Positions 7,700 through 16,461 are shown, numbered from the stretch's first letter. The stretch: DNA of 20,166 nt from Candidatus Woesearchaeota archaeon (GCA_018302725.1 JAGVZJ010000020.1:609-20774); one strand, 5' to 3'. Translations and numbers: made by a program. The notes: a model not told the origin generated them from the letters alone.

Positions 7700-9220
7700 A
7701 TGAAAAGAAGAGACTCTTTGATTTTATTCGCCTTTGTCATAGTTACAACTTTGTTTTCTATCTTCAATGTCGGCTACGAGTCCGTGCATTCAGATGAGAT
7801 TACATATCTATCTCTGGTAAAATTTCAGAATGATCCAGAGCTTTACTCAAAAGATATCCTAATATCAGAAACTCTTCCAGGTGTCCCAGTGCCAATGTAC
7901 ACTCTGTTAGGAGAATTATCAAAAATTATTGATAAAAACCCCCTATTTTTCTTTATTTACGTACTAACCAGGATATTATTAATATTGTCGGTGTTCTTTT
8001 TAGCCTATGTTTTGTTTAAGAATAAACTAGTTGCTTACCTTTCTGTAATTACTGTTATTTTAATAAGAGGTTTGTTAAACATAGCCAGTTTCAGCATTCT
8101 GGACAGAATGGTATCTTTCTTCTTTTTAGCAGTCCCACTAATTTTATTTTCTGTTGCTTTTTTTTTAAGAAAGGAATACATAATATCCTCAATGCTTCTG
8201 GCAATAGGAGTCTATCTGCATATAACCACTTCTTTTTTTGTTGCTTTGCTGTATGTATTTTATTTTTTGTTTAATCTAAAAGAAATAAACAAAAAAGTAA
8301 TATACTCTTCTTTGATATACATTATAATTTCATTGCCGTTATTCATAAAATCTTTTTTAGCAGTATCTTCAGAATCTTTTAATTTGGACCAGTGGCTTTA
8401 CTTTATCTGGATAAGAATAGCAGACCATTTCTTTCCCTTATCATGGAGTTTTATAAGTTATCTCTTATTTTTTATTTTAATTGTAATGTTTATTATATCA
8501 TTTAAGTACAAACCTGAAAGTAGCATGCATAAAAAAATAGTTTTATTCTCTTTAGGAAGTTTGTTATTATTCATTATCGGGTTTGTATTTACAGAGATAT
8601 TCCCAGTAAAATCAATAATCCAGGCAAGTTTCTTTAGAGGATTAGTAGTTTTTAGAGTGGTAGCATTCATCTATGTAATAAACTATATAATAAATTCCTT
8701 AAAGTCAAAAGAATCTAGAAAAGTTTTAGCATTGGGAATGGCAGCATTTTTTGTTCTAATTGCCGTTACACCTTTCTTTGCAGGAGCTCAAAAAGGAATT
8801 TTCTCTGAGGTAAATGTAGATAAAGAGTTAACATCTTGGGAAAAAATTTCAATAAAAGCAAAAGAGTTAACACCCAAAGACTCATTATTCATTACACCAA
8901 CATTCAGTCAGGGCTTTACTTTCTTCTCTGAACGAAGTGAATTCATTAACTGGAAAACTTCAGGAGTAGGAGCCTACAGCACAGCCTATGTAACAAAGGC
9001 AGTTGAAAGATTTGAATTTGTATGTAAGCATAAGCTTAATTTTAATTCAAGAGCAGAATTAGTGGAAGAATGTAAAAAAGGATATGAAAACTTAAATGAA
9101 TATGATTTAAAGATAGCAAAAGAAAAATATGGTGTGACCCATACCATAGTCGAAAAACCTAAAACCCTAGACTTAAAAATTGTGTACGAAAACGGAGAAT
9201 ATGTTATTTACAAATTATAA
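7700..9220 (+). CDS. Large polytopic membrane protein with C-terminal soluble domain (DUF6798/GT-C-like)
   Basis: A protein of 506 residues with about ten hydrophobic helices between residues 6 and 370, followed by a soluble tail of about 130 residues. An acidic loop after the first helix, VHSDEITYLS, resembles the first extracytoplasmic loop of GT-C glycosyltransferases, where an Asp/Glu is catalytic. The tail contains FITPTFSQGFTFFSERSEF and NWKTSGVGAYS, a pattern I associate with DUF6798-type membrane proteins. A role in building or modifying surface glycan with a lipid-linked donor is an inference. ATG 7649 is in frame, but the TATA box at 7671-7680 lies downstream of it, so 7700 (MKRRDSLILF) is preferred. 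The 3' end overlaps the convergent GT4 gene by 13 bp. Confidence 0.72.
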   Translation: MKRRDSLILFAFVIVTTLFSIFNVGYESVHSDEITYLSLVKFQNDPELYSKDILISETLPGVPVPMYTLLGELSKIIDKNPLFFFIYVLTRILLILSVFFLAYVLFKNKLVAYLSVITVILIRGLLNIASFSILDRMVSFFFLAVPLILFSVAFFLRKEYIISSMLLAIGVYLHITTSFFVALLYVFYFLFNLKEINKKVIYSSLIYIIISLPLFIKSFLAVSSESFNLDQWLYFIWIRIADHFFPLSWSFISYLLFFILIVMFIISFKYKPESSMHKKIVLFSLGSLLLFIIGFVFTEIFPVKSIIQASFFRGLVVFRVVAFIYVINYIINSLKSKESRKVLALGMAAFFVLIAVTPFFAGAQKGIFSEVNVDKELTSWEKISIKAKELTPKDSLFITPTFSQGFTFFSERSEFINWKTSGVGAYSTAYVTKAVERFEFVCKHKLNFNSRAELVEECKKGYENLNEYDLKIAKEKYGVTHTIVEKPKTLDLKIVYENGEYVIYKL

Positions 9221-10320
9221 ATTTTTATTAAATTCTCTGCTATTTTTCTGTAGCTGAAATTTTCCTCAACAGTTTTCCTTGCCTCTTTAGACAATCTACT
9301 TCTTTCCTTTTTATTATTAACTAAGAATTCTATTTTTTCTCTAAGCTGTTTCACTTCTCCTAGCTCAAAACTTAATCCTCCCCCATATTGTAGAAAATGA
9401 TTAACAACCTTTCTATTGGGGATTATAACTGGGAGGCTGCAGGACATAGCTTCTACAATAGTTATTGTTGCTCTTGAGGGCCAAACCCCAATATCCGCAG
9501 CAGAATAATAGTAAGGCATTTCTTTTTGAGAAGCCCTGTCTAAAAAAATAACATCCATCATCTTAGACATCTCTTTCAGCTCATTCAAGTACTCCTCATC
9601 TCCTCCGCCAAGAATGGCCAGCTTGGCACCTTTAATTCCTGAAAAAGCATTAATTAATAACTCAATCTTCTTATTTCTGCCTACATGTCCTGCAGAAATA
9701 ATTAAGACCTCTCTTCCAACTCCTAATTTCTTCCTTATCTTCTTTCTTTTTTCTTGATTAAATTTAAAATGCTCAATATCCGCCCCCAAGCTTGACTTGA
9801 TTATCTCTTTTTTAATTCCATACACCCTCATTAAAAAATCTCCTGCTTCGGGGTTAGTAGAGATTATTTTATCAGCCTTGTTAAAAGTATATACACAAAT
9901 TGGTTTTCTTAACAGTTTTGTTGTTAATATTGCTTTGAAGGTTGGAAAGATATCATAGTCATGCTGGTCCGCCACTAACTTGTATTTTAACTCATCTTTG
10001 TAAAATGCAGGCATTGCAGAGATAAACTGCCTTGGCTCATGCACATGTACTACATCAGGTTTAATCTCTTTCAAAAGTTTCTTAACGCCCGTAACAATCA
10101 AAAAACCTTTAATTTCAAATAGGACCGGTAACCTGTAAATTTTTACCCCTTTAAACTCACTTTCCCTTGAACCTTCTAGCTTAACACCTGGAATTTTTGG
10201 GACCCTATCAGTTGTTACGACATAAACATCATGTCCTAACTCTTTTTGATTTAAAGCCAGGTAATATTCCTCATACCCCAGCTCAGGCTGGAAATACCCT
10301 GTAACATGTACAATTTTCAT
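9208..10320 (-). CDS. Family 4 glycosyltransferase
   Basis: A GT-B fold glycosyltransferase of 370 residues. The N-terminal acceptor domain begins MKIVHVTGYFQPELGYEEYY, the linker strand is KPDVVHVHEP (about 87-96), and the donor domain has ISAGHVGRNKKIELLINAF (208-226), ILGGGDEEYL (236-245) and TIVEAMSCSLPVII (287-300). The family retains configuration when moving a sugar from a nucleotide donor. The first Glu of the usual E-x7-E pair is missing here: the region reads PSRATITIVEAM, a known kind of variant. The start is set by a TATA box at 10342-10349. Its stop lies inside the end of the convergent membrane protein gene. Confidence 0.88.
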   Translation of the reverse strand: MKIVHVTGYFQPELGYEEYYLALNQKELGHDVYVVTTDRVPKIPGVKLEGSRESEFKGVKIYRLPVLFEIKGFLIVTGVKKLLKEIKPDVVHVHEPRQFISAMPAFYKDELKYKLVADQHDYDIFPTFKAILTTKLLRKPICVYTFNKADKIISTNPEAGDFLMRVYGIKKEIIKSSLGADIEHFKFNQEKRKKIRKKLGVGREVLIISAGHVGRNKKIELLINAFSGIKGAKLAILGGGDEEYLNELKEMSKMMDVIFLDRASQKEMPYYYSAADIGVWPSRATITIVEAMSCSLPVIIPNRKVVNHFLQYGGGLSFELGEVKQLREKIEFLVNNKKERSRLSKEARKTVEENFSYRKIAENLIKIYNL

Positions 10321-10341
10321 AATATAAAAAAATCAAAAAAG

Positions 10342-10349
10342 CTTAAAAT
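10342..10349 (-). promoter_or_regulatory. TATA box of the 10320 glycosyltransferase gene
   Basis: Read on the minus strand this is ATTTTAAG, centred 25.5 nt upstream of ATG 10320. It overlaps the stop codon region of the radical SAM gene upstream (10351), so the promoter sits at the very end of that gene. Confidence 0.5.
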
Positions 10350-10350
10350 C

Positions 10351-11790
10351 TTATCCAGAAGCATAATTCAGCTTGAATAGGGCTTTAGCAGCATACCAAT
10401 ATCTCTTTACATCTTCTTTGCTTCTTATCTGCATCACCTGTCTCGCAATATAGGCAGGTCTGAAGTAAAATCTTCTATGCGCTTTTTTAATTATGCTCTT
10501 TAACTCTTTTTCTTCCATGCCCTCTGGAACATAGGCCAAGACTGCATTATCATCATACGCTAAAGGATTATAATCCTTGTAATTTTCATGCCTTATCTTC
10601 CCTTCCTTCTTTAACATATGGTAAAGCTCATTTCCAGGGTACAACACTAGAGTGTAAAAATTAGCTTCATCCAACCCAAGACCCAATGCAAACTTCACAG
10701 TATTCTCTATCGTTTCTTTAGTTTCTCCCGGCAGCCCGCAGATAAAAGATCCTCTGACATTTAGTCCAGCTTCTTTGGCCCACCTTACAGCATCCCTTAT
10801 CTGGTTTAAGTTAGTCCCTTTCTTGATATAATCAAGCATATGCTGATTTCCATTTTCAATCCCATACAACACATGCCAGCACCCAGATGAATGCATGGCT
10901 TCTAAAATCTCTTTATTGACATTACTAACTCTTGTTAAACATGACCATGTAACATTCAGTTTTCTTTTCTTTATCTCATCACATATCTGTAGAACTCTTT
11001 TTGGATTTATTGTAAAAGTATCATCATAAAACTTTATTTCCTTGGCACCATAAACCTCAACTAATTCCTGCATCTCATCAACTACATTGATAGGGTCTCT
11101 TTGTCTTGTCCAGTTTCCAAATACGCTTCTGTCGCAAAATGTGCATTGTGCAGGGCAGCCTCTACTTGACATCATTGTTCCTACTGGGAATTTCTTGTAT
11201 GTAATGGGGCTTGGGTTGTATAACTCTAGAGGAGGAAGTAAATGTCTGGCAGGGAATGGCAGTTCATTAAGGTTAGCAATATAAGGCCTTATCCCTCCGA
11301 AATAAATTTTTCCCTTACTTCCTTTAGAATAGCATCCTTGTACATCTTTGAAATTAAAATCTTTTTTCCTTATCTTCCTAGCAATTTCTCTAAATGTATA
11401 CTCTGCTTCTCCAGTAACACCCAGCTCATAAAATTGGCTTTCCTTCAAAACCCTCTCAGGCATTGTAGCAACATGGGGCCCCCCAATTACGATAACGGAC
11501 TTTGGAGAAACTTCTTTTGCATTTTTAGCAATCAAATTAGCACTTTCTACTTGTAGGATAGTGGCTGCAATCCCAATCATCTCTGGTTTTTCTTTCTCTA
11601 TCAGACTTCTTATTTCAGAATGAGAGGTTTTTGTAGGAATGCTGTCTATGACTGTAACATCAAACTTATCTTTTTCTAAAACAGCAGCTATGTAAGCTAT
11701 CCCTAATGGTGGAAGCACATTTACTGCAGCTTCAAAATCTCTGGCTTGTTCTTTTGCAGTCAAAGGCGGGTTGATTATCAAGACTTTCAT
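10351..11790 (-). CDS. B12-binding-domain radical SAM protein
   Basis: A 479-residue enzyme. The cobalamin-binding-like domain (1-150) has INPPL at 6-10, VLPPLGIAYIAAVLE, GIAATILQ, VIGGPHVATMPE and GVTGEAEYTF. The radical SAM core carries CPAQCTFC (Cys212, Cys216, Cys219), then KFYDDTF, YGIENGN, CGLPGETKETI and LYPGNELYH. The C-terminal segment AHRRFYFRPAYIARQV is shared with the partial gene at the right edge, marking them as one subfamily. The substrate is unknown; related enzymes methylate or rearrange lipids, sugars and cofactors. The start is ATG 11790: it lies 1 nt after the upstream gene's TAA, with GAGGT just before it. The alternative ATG 11808 would add MRKRGK and overlap the neighbour. 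Operon with the 12991 glycosyltransferase. Confidence 0.88.
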   Translation of the reverse strand: MKVLIINPPLTAKEQARDFEAAVNVLPPLGIAYIAAVLEKDKFDVTVIDSIPTKTSHSEIRSLIEKEKPEMIGIAATILQVESANLIAKNAKEVSPKSVIVIGGPHVATMPERVLKESQFYELGVTGEAEYTFREIARKIRKKDFNFKDVQGCYSKGSKGKIYFGGIRPYIANLNELPFPARHLLPPLELYNPSPITYKKFPVGTMMSSRGCPAQCTFCDRSVFGNWTRQRDPINVVDEMQELVEVYGAKEIKFYDDTFTINPKRVLQICDEIKKRKLNVTWSCLTRVSNVNKEILEAMHSSGCWHVLYGIENGNQHMLDYIKKGTNLNQIRDAVRWAKEAGLNVRGSFICGLPGETKETIENTVKFALGLGLDEANFYTLVLYPGNELYHMLKKEGKIRHENYKDYNPLAYDDNAVLAYVPEGMEEKELKSIIKKAHRRFYFRPAYIARQVMQIRSKEDVKRYWYAAKALFKLNYASG

Positions 11791-11791
11791 T

Positions 11792-12991
11792 TTACCTCTT
11801 TTTCTCAATTACACTCCTATAAAGATTGTTTAGGTATTTCAAATGCTTTTTAGTTGTAAATTCTTCATTAATTATCTTTTGTGAGTTATGGGAGAATTCT
11901 TTTTGTAGTCTGGCATCCTTTAAAACTTTAACGGTTTTCTTAGCTAAAGCCTCAGAATCTGTAGCCTTAACAATAAACCCATTTACATTATTTCTCACTA
12001 AATCAACTATCCCTCCTCTCTTTGTAGCTACAATTGGTTTTCCAAGGCTCATGGCCTCATATAGCACAAAAGGACTATTCTCCATCCAAATACTCGGCAT
12101 TACCAGTACTTTTGCTTTTTTATAATGCTGCACAACTTTATCATGCGGGATTTTTCCAAAAAAGGTAACATCTTTCTCAACTTTCATCTCCTTAGTCAAT
12201 CCTTCCAAAGCAGCTTTCTCAGGTCCATCCCCCACTATATACAGTTTAACCCCCCTTACCCTTCTTTTTATCAGGGGGAAAGCTTTAACCAGGTACTCCA
12301 CACCTTTATTTTTGCTTAAGGCTCCAACATATAACACAATATTGTTTCTGGGCATTGTTATTTTCACATCTTCAAATTCGATAAACTGAGGCAGCCATAT
12401 TACAGGACCCATATTATGGTCTTTTAAGTAATCTCTTAATCTTATACTAGGAGAAATAAATAAATCAACAACATTTCTCTCTAATTTTATTCTTATTTTA
12501 TTCCTTAAGTAAGTAGAAACCCAATGATGGAAAGGCAAACATCCTTTTCTCAGGCATTTGAATTGTATTCCTTCCACAGACTTGCAAACCTTTAGAGATT
12601 TCTTGTAAACACTCCACGAAGTAGGGCATATTAATCCCCAATCATGAACATGGTGTATAACCGGCTTCTTGGATTTCTTTAAAGCTAATAGCACAGAATT
12701 AGAATAGACATAATTGTTATGCACATGGATCAAGTCAGGATTTATTCTTTTTATATAGTTCGTTAGCTCCTTATACACCCTCCTGCTAAAACCAAACTTG
12801 TTCATAAAAAATCTTGCTTTTTTCTTGGGGTGTTTCATTACTAATGAATATTCATCTTCTTTCCTTTCATCGTCATAGCTAAAAAGGAACACCTCGTCAC
12901 CCTGCTCCCTTAATAGTTTGATAATCCCAAATATGTAAGTTTCTGCTCCCCCCACCTCTTTACAGGTGTCATTTATTATCAGGATCCTCAT
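11792..12991 (-). CDS. Family 4 glycosyltransferase
   Basis: A GT-B fold enzyme of 399 residues. It opens MRILIINDTCKEVGGAETYI, with the GG-x-E motif near residue 14 that belongs to the acceptor side. DLIHVHNNYVYSN and HHVHDWGLICP follow, then an inserted Cys-containing segment (VCKSVEGIQFKCLRKGC) seen in some GT4 enzymes. The donor domain has YVGALSKNKGVEYLVKAF, IVGDGPEKAAL and a complete E-x7-E pair in MENSPFVLYEAMSLGKPIV. It transfers a sugar from a nucleotide donor to a growing glycan. It is the first gene of the minus-strand operon with the 10351 radical SAM gene, and its leaderless start ATG 12991 is placed by the divergent TATA box near 13020. Confidence 0.9.
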   Translation of the reverse strand: MRILIINDTCKEVGGAETYIFGIIKLLREQGDEVFLFSYDDERKEDEYSLVMKHPKKKARFFMNKFGFSRRVYKELTNYIKRINPDLIHVHNNYVYSNSVLLALKKSKKPVIHHVHDWGLICPTSWSVYKKSLKVCKSVEGIQFKCLRKGCLPFHHWVSTYLRNKIRIKLERNVVDLFISPSIRLRDYLKDHNMGPVIWLPQFIEFEDVKITMPRNNIVLYVGALSKNKGVEYLVKAFPLIKRRVRGVKLYIVGDGPEKAALEGLTKEMKVEKDVTFFGKIPHDKVVQHYKKAKVLVMPSIWMENSPFVLYEAMSLGKPIVATKRGGIVDLVRNNVNGFIVKATDSEALAKKTVKVLKDARLQKEFSHNSQKIINEEFTTKKHLKYLNNLYRSVIEKKR

Positions 12992-13014
12992 ATGCTTAAA
13001 ACTCTCTAAAAAGC

Positions 13015-13026
13015 TATTTAAATTTA
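13015..13026. promoter_or_regulatory. Shared palindromic TATA box of a divergent leaderless gene pair
   Basis: TATTTAAATTTA contains the palindrome ATTTAAAT (13016-13023). Its centre is about 28 nt from ATG 12991 on the minus strand and about 24.5 nt from ATG 13044 on the plus strand. No other TATA-like box stands at the right distance for either gene. Confidence 0.6.
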
Positions 13027-13043
13027 TGTGTAGGTTAGTCTAT

Positions 13044-14141
13044 ATGGTAAACAGGATAACCCCTTTTAAGGATTTCTTGAGAAACTCATTGTGGCTTTTA
13101 GACTACTGCCTTGACTACATTTACATGTTTCCATTTAAGTTTAAGGGATTTAAGACTCCAAAAAGAATATTGATAATAGAGTTAAAATTCATTGGGGACA
13201 TGATAGTCACGACACCAACAATAAAAGCCCTAAAGCAGAAATTTCCAGAAGCTAAAATAGACATACTTGTTCCAGAATCCATGAAGGATGTTTTATACGG
13301 AAACCCCCATCTGAATGAGATTCTCCAATTTGATTATAACTTCAAAAAATGGACAAGGGAATTAAGAGGAAAATACGACTTAGCTGTGATACTGCATAAT
13401 GGGACATTCAGAGTAAGTAAAATGCTGTTTAAAGCCAGGATTCCTTTTAGGATTGGTTGCACAAAAGTAGGCTTATTGGAGAACAAAGGATTATTTCTGC
13501 ATAGAAAGACATTGCCGACTTATAAAATAAAACATAAAGTAGATGATAATCTGGATGTTGTTAAAACTATAGGTGTTTATCCAAATACAAAATATTTAGA
13601 GTTATACTGTGATAAAAAAGTTGAATCTTCAATGAAGAAAAAATTGCCAAAAAAATATTTTGTTATACACAACACATCACGGCATGCACAAAACAGAGAG
13701 TGGATTCCTGAAAGATTTGCAGAAACTGTTGATATCTTGAATAATGAGTATAAAACAGAAGCAATAATCACAGGAATGAAAGAAGATTATGAAAACAATC
13801 AGAAGATAATTGATTTATGCAAAACTAAAATACACAACATATCAGGAACAACTATGAAAGAATTTTTTGCAATAGTTAAAAATGCTGAATTTGTTATTAG
13901 TATAGACACTTCCACAATGCATGTTGCAGCAGGATTTAATGTTCCTGTCGTAGCCTTGTTTGGAGCAGGAACCCCGAGGATATGGCACCCTTATTCAAAC
14001 AATCACAGAGTAGTCTTCAAGACTGAGGCTCATACATCCTGCATGAAATCAGACTGTTATCTGAAAGGAGAAAGGTTTATGGAATGCATGAAGGCAATCC
14101 AAGTTAACGATGTATTAAATGCTGTCAGGAGTTTAAAATGA
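13044..14141 (+). CDS. Family 9 glycosyltransferase (heptosyltransferase/WaaF-like)
   Basis: A 365-residue GT9 protein. The N-terminal domain has KRILIIELKFIGDMIVTTP (about 40-58), the glycine/threonine loop typical of WaaC/WaaF/RfaF enzymes. The C-terminal domain has NTSRHAQNREWIPERFAE, IITGMKEDYEN, ISIDTSTMHVAAGFNVPVV and LFGAGTPRIWHPY, all aligned with the donor-binding part of heptosyltransferases. The bacterial family adds heptose to lipopolysaccharide core; in an archaeon the donor is unknown, and a role in a surface glycan is inferred. The frame is open to 12966, but the TATA box at 13015-13026 supports ATG 13044. The stop TGA overlaps the galE start as ATGA, so the two are coupled. 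Confidence 0.85.
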   Translation: MVNRITPFKDFLRNSLWLLDYCLDYIYMFPFKFKGFKTPKRILIIELKFIGDMIVTTPTIKALKQKFPEAKIDILVPESMKDVLYGNPHLNEILQFDYNFKKWTRELRGKYDLAVILHNGTFRVSKMLFKARIPFRIGCTKVGLLENKGLFLHRKTLPTYKIKHKVDDNLDVVKTIGVYPNTKYLELYCDKKVESSMKKKLPKKYFVIHNTSRHAQNREWIPERFAETVDILNNEYKTEAIITGMKEDYENNQKIIDLCKTKIHNISGTTMKEFFAIVKNAEFVISIDTSTMHVAAGFNVPVVALFGAGTPRIWHPYSNNHRVVFKTEAHTSCMKSDCYLKGERFMECMKAIQVNDVLNAVRSLK

Positions 14142-15103
14142 ATATACTAGTTACAGGTGGAGCAGGGTACATTGGCAGTCATACTGTACATGAGTTAGTT
14201 AATCAAGGATTTGATGTTATAGTCTTAGATAGTCTGGAAAATGGTCATAAAGAATTTCTTCCAGAAAATATTCATTTATTTAAGGGAAATCTTGCAAGTC
14301 TTAGCGATATTGAGAAAGTTTTTATTTCTCATAAAATAGACGCTGTAATCCACTTCGCAGCATATGCCTTAGTCGGAGAGTCAATGGAAAATCCTGTAAA
14401 ATATTTCCATAACAATCTGGCAGGCGGAATAAACCTGATAAAAACTATGTTAAAATTTAATGTAAAAAATATTGTATTCTCAAGCACATGTGCAACATAC
14501 GGTATCCCAGAGAGACTTCCTCTAGACGAGATACATCCTACAAATCCTGTCAATTATTATGGGTTGTCTAAACGGATGTTTGAGCAGGTTCTTGAATCCT
14601 CACAAATTCAGGGAATGAATTATGTTATTTTACGTTATTTTAATGCTGCAGGAGCTGCTTTTGGAATAGGAGAAAAACATAATCCTGAAACTCATTTAAT
14701 TCCTTTAGTATTAGAAGTAGCATTAGGTAAAAAAGATCATGTCAAGGTTTTTGGAACAGACTATCCTACTAAAGATGGCACATGTATACGTGATTATATA
14801 CATGTTCTTGATCTAGCCTCTGCTCATATTTTAGCACTAAAATCCCTATGGGTAGAAAAATCAGGGGTGTACAATCTAGGAACAGGGAAAGGAACCTCTG
14901 TGAAAGAAGTGATAGATATATGCAAAGAAGTATCTGGTAAAGATATCAAGGTAGTGGAAGAAGCAAGAAGGCCGGGAGACCCTCCGGAGTTAGTAGCATC
15001 CCCTATCAAAGCCAAGAAAGAGTTAGGATGGGAGGCTAAGCATAACATCAAGGATATAATCAAAAGTGCTTGGGAGTGGCATTCAAAACATAAAGATATA
15101 TAA
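14138..15103 (+). CDS. galE: UDP-glucose 4-epimerase-like short-chain dehydrogenase
   Basis: A protein of 321 residues with the extended-SDR layout of GalE. The NAD-binding GGAGYIG is at 7-13, the acidic residue ending strand 2 is D31, SSTCATYG is at 115-122 (T117 stands for the catalytic Ser/Thr), and YGLSK is at 141-145 with the catalytic Tyr and Lys. RYFNAAGAA and the C-terminal RRPGDPPELVAS, which binds the nucleotide sugar, are intact. It interconverts UDP-glucose and UDP-galactose or their N-acetyl forms in the cytoplasm and would supply donors to the neighbouring glycosyltransferases. It is slightly shorter than E. coli GalE (338). It starts inside the stop of the GT9 gene (ATGA). Confidence 0.93.
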   Translation: MNILVTGGAGYIGSHTVHELVNQGFDVIVLDSLENGHKEFLPENIHLFKGNLASLSDIEKVFISHKIDAVIHFAAYALVGESMENPVKYFHNNLAGGINLIKTMLKFNVKNIVFSSTCATYGIPERLPLDEIHPTNPVNYYGLSKRMFEQVLESSQIQGMNYVILRYFNAAGAAFGIGEKHNPETHLIPLVLEVALGKKDHVKVFGTDYPTKDGTCIRDYIHVLDLASAHILALKSLWVEKSGVYNLGTGKGTSVKEVIDICKEVSGKDIKVVEEARRPGDPPELVASPIKAKKELGWEAKHNIKDIIKSAWEWHSKHKDI

Positions 15104-15170
15104 GCTAGTTCTTTCTGATAAGGAGATTGTATTCGGCTTAGAAGTATAAACTGACAAAAAGAGGTCGATA

Positions 15171-15178
15171 TTTTTTTT
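15171..15178 (+). terminator. Poly-T tract, candidate archaeal terminator after galE
   Basis: Eight consecutive T's stand 68 nt after the galE stop. Archaeal RNA polymerase can stop at T-rich runs without a hairpin. It could equally lie in the leader of mgtE, since a TATA-like AGTATAAA is at 15143-15150. Confidence 0.35.
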
Positions 15179-15261
15179 GAAGATGAAGAAAACAGTAGCA
15201 ACAAACGACATCTCTTACAGATTAATATCAAATCCCCATAGAAAAAAGAGGTTTTGTCTTA

Positions 15262-16410
15262 TTGGGGTTATCTAAGACCGTTCAACAAAAGCTTCTGAAC
15301 CAGCTAAACACAGAAGAGATAATAAACATATTAAACTATCTTGCTCCTGATGAGAGTACAGATATCCTGCAAAATGTCCAAGATCAAAAGAAAAGAAAAA
15401 ACATCATCTCTGAACTAAGTTCAGAAACAAAGAAGAAAGTAGAATTCTTGTTAAAGTTTAACCCTAAAACAGCAGCAGGAATGATGAGCCTAGATTATAT
15501 TAAGGTGAGCAGTGACTTAACCTTCAGTCAGATATCGGCCATTACACAGGAGCATGAAAAAAGAACTGGGAAGTTTCCAACAATTCTAGCAGTAACCAAG
15601 CAAGATACCTTGGTTGGCGAGCTTCCAGGTCACGTTTTTGCTTTGCATAAGAAAAAGGAAAAGATCACGAACTTCATTCAAAAGGTTCCAATAGTGAGTC
15701 ATGACAAAGATGAATTAAGAGTTCTAAGGATCTTCAAAAAAAATTTAGGCAATAAGATAGTGGTTTTAGATGACACTAAAGAAGTTCTAGGAGTGATTTA
15801 CTCAGATGATGTCGTTAAGCTGATGAATAAAGAGTCCACAAGGGAGCTATACGAATCAGCAGGCGTTAGTGAAGAAGAAAATGTTCACGATCCAATCTAC
15901 AAGAAAGTAAAACACCGTTATAAATGGTTGATATTAAACTTAGTAACTGCCTTCATTGCAGCTTCAGTAGTCGGTTTATTTAAGGATACAATATCCTCTT
16001 TTGTTTTGCTAGCAGCATATATGCCGGTAGTTGCAGGGATGGGGGGAAATGCAGGTACACAAACCTTAGCAGTTGTGGTCAGAGGTTTAGCATTAAGAGA
16101 GATTGAATTAAAAACCGCAAAAAAGGTAATAGCGAACGAGATTATAGCGGGAGGAATAAATGGAATAATCAATGGTATTTTAGTTGCAGCAGTTGCTTTT
16201 ATTTTCAATCAAAGTCTTATCCTCGGAATAATTACAGGAGCAGCTATCATTTTTAATATGATGATAGCAGGTTTTTTCGGAGCCATTGTTCCTTTAGTTA
16301 TGAAGCATTTCAAGAAGGATCCGGCATCATCCGCAACTATATTCATTACAACAGCAACAGATGTTCTTGGATTCTTTGCATTCTTAGGATTAGCTTCTTT
16401 GGTGCTCTGA
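15262..16410 (+). CDS. mgtE: MgtE-family magnesium transporter, 5' end likely frameshifted
   Basis: A protein of 382 residues from TTG 15262. It has the second half of the MgtE helical N-domain (1-75, including LNYLAPDESTDIL and KTAAGMMSLDYIKV), a CBS pair (about 76-190, LGVIYSDDVVKLM), and a five-helix membrane domain from about 215. That domain contains the pore signature PVVAGMGGNAGTQT and the late TATDVLGF, whose Asp binds Mg2+ in the pore. It moves Mg2+ inward and closes when the cytoplasmic domains bind Mg2+. The TTG start has no promoter or ribosome-binding site. An ATG at 15183 opens a 30-codon frame, and removing one G from the run at 15264-15267 joins it to this protein as FCLIGLSKTVQQ. 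The true gene is probably 15183-16410. Confidence 0.87.
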   Translation: MGLSKTVQQKLLNQLNTEEIINILNYLAPDESTDILQNVQDQKKRKNIISELSSETKKKVEFLLKFNPKTAAGMMSLDYIKVSSDLTFSQISAITQEHEKRTGKFPTILAVTKQDTLVGELPGHVFALHKKKEKITNFIQKVPIVSHDKDELRVLRIFKKNLGNKIVVLDDTKEVLGVIYSDDVVKLMNKESTRELYESAGVSEEENVHDPIYKKVKHRYKWLILNLVTAFIAASVVGLFKDTISSFVLLAAYMPVVAGMGGNAGTQTLAVVVRGLALREIELKTAKKVIANEIIAGGINGIINGILVAAVAFIFNQSLILGIITGAAIIFNMMIAGFFGAIVPLVMKHFKKDPASSATIFITTATDVLGFFAFLGLASLVL

Positions 16411-16419
16411 CCATTTCAA

Positions 16420-16425
16420 TTTTTT
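16420..16425 (+). terminator. Short poly-T tract after mgtE
   Basis: Six T's lie about 10 nt past the mgtE stop and just before the next gene's TATA box. It is a weak candidate for an archaeal poly-T terminator; there is no hairpin. Confidence 0.25.
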
Positions 16426-16433
16426 CCAAAAGC

Positions 16434-16441
16434 TATATAAA
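16434..16441 (+). promoter_or_regulatory. TATA box of the 16462 radical SAM gene
   Basis: TATATAAA is centred 24.5 nt upstream of ATG 16462, indicating a leaderless transcript starting at that ATG and not at the in-frame ATG 16474. Confidence 0.6.
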
Positions 16442-16461
16442 TTAACCGTATAGCTATAACA

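Noticed and set aside
12966..13043. N-terminal extension of the GT9 gene to ATG 12966
   Set aside because: It would overlap the divergent gene's start and include the TATA box; ATG 13044 has correct promoter spacing.
15104..15182. Possible small RNA or magnesium-sensing leader before mgtE
   Set aside because: I found no convincing hairpin set, C/D-box pair or known riboswitch core; only a TATA-like box and a T8 run are visible.
14824..15231. Open frame of 135 codons on the minus strand over galE
   Set aside because: It is antisense to the strongly conserved C-terminal part of galE, has no family features and no promoter or ribosome-binding site.
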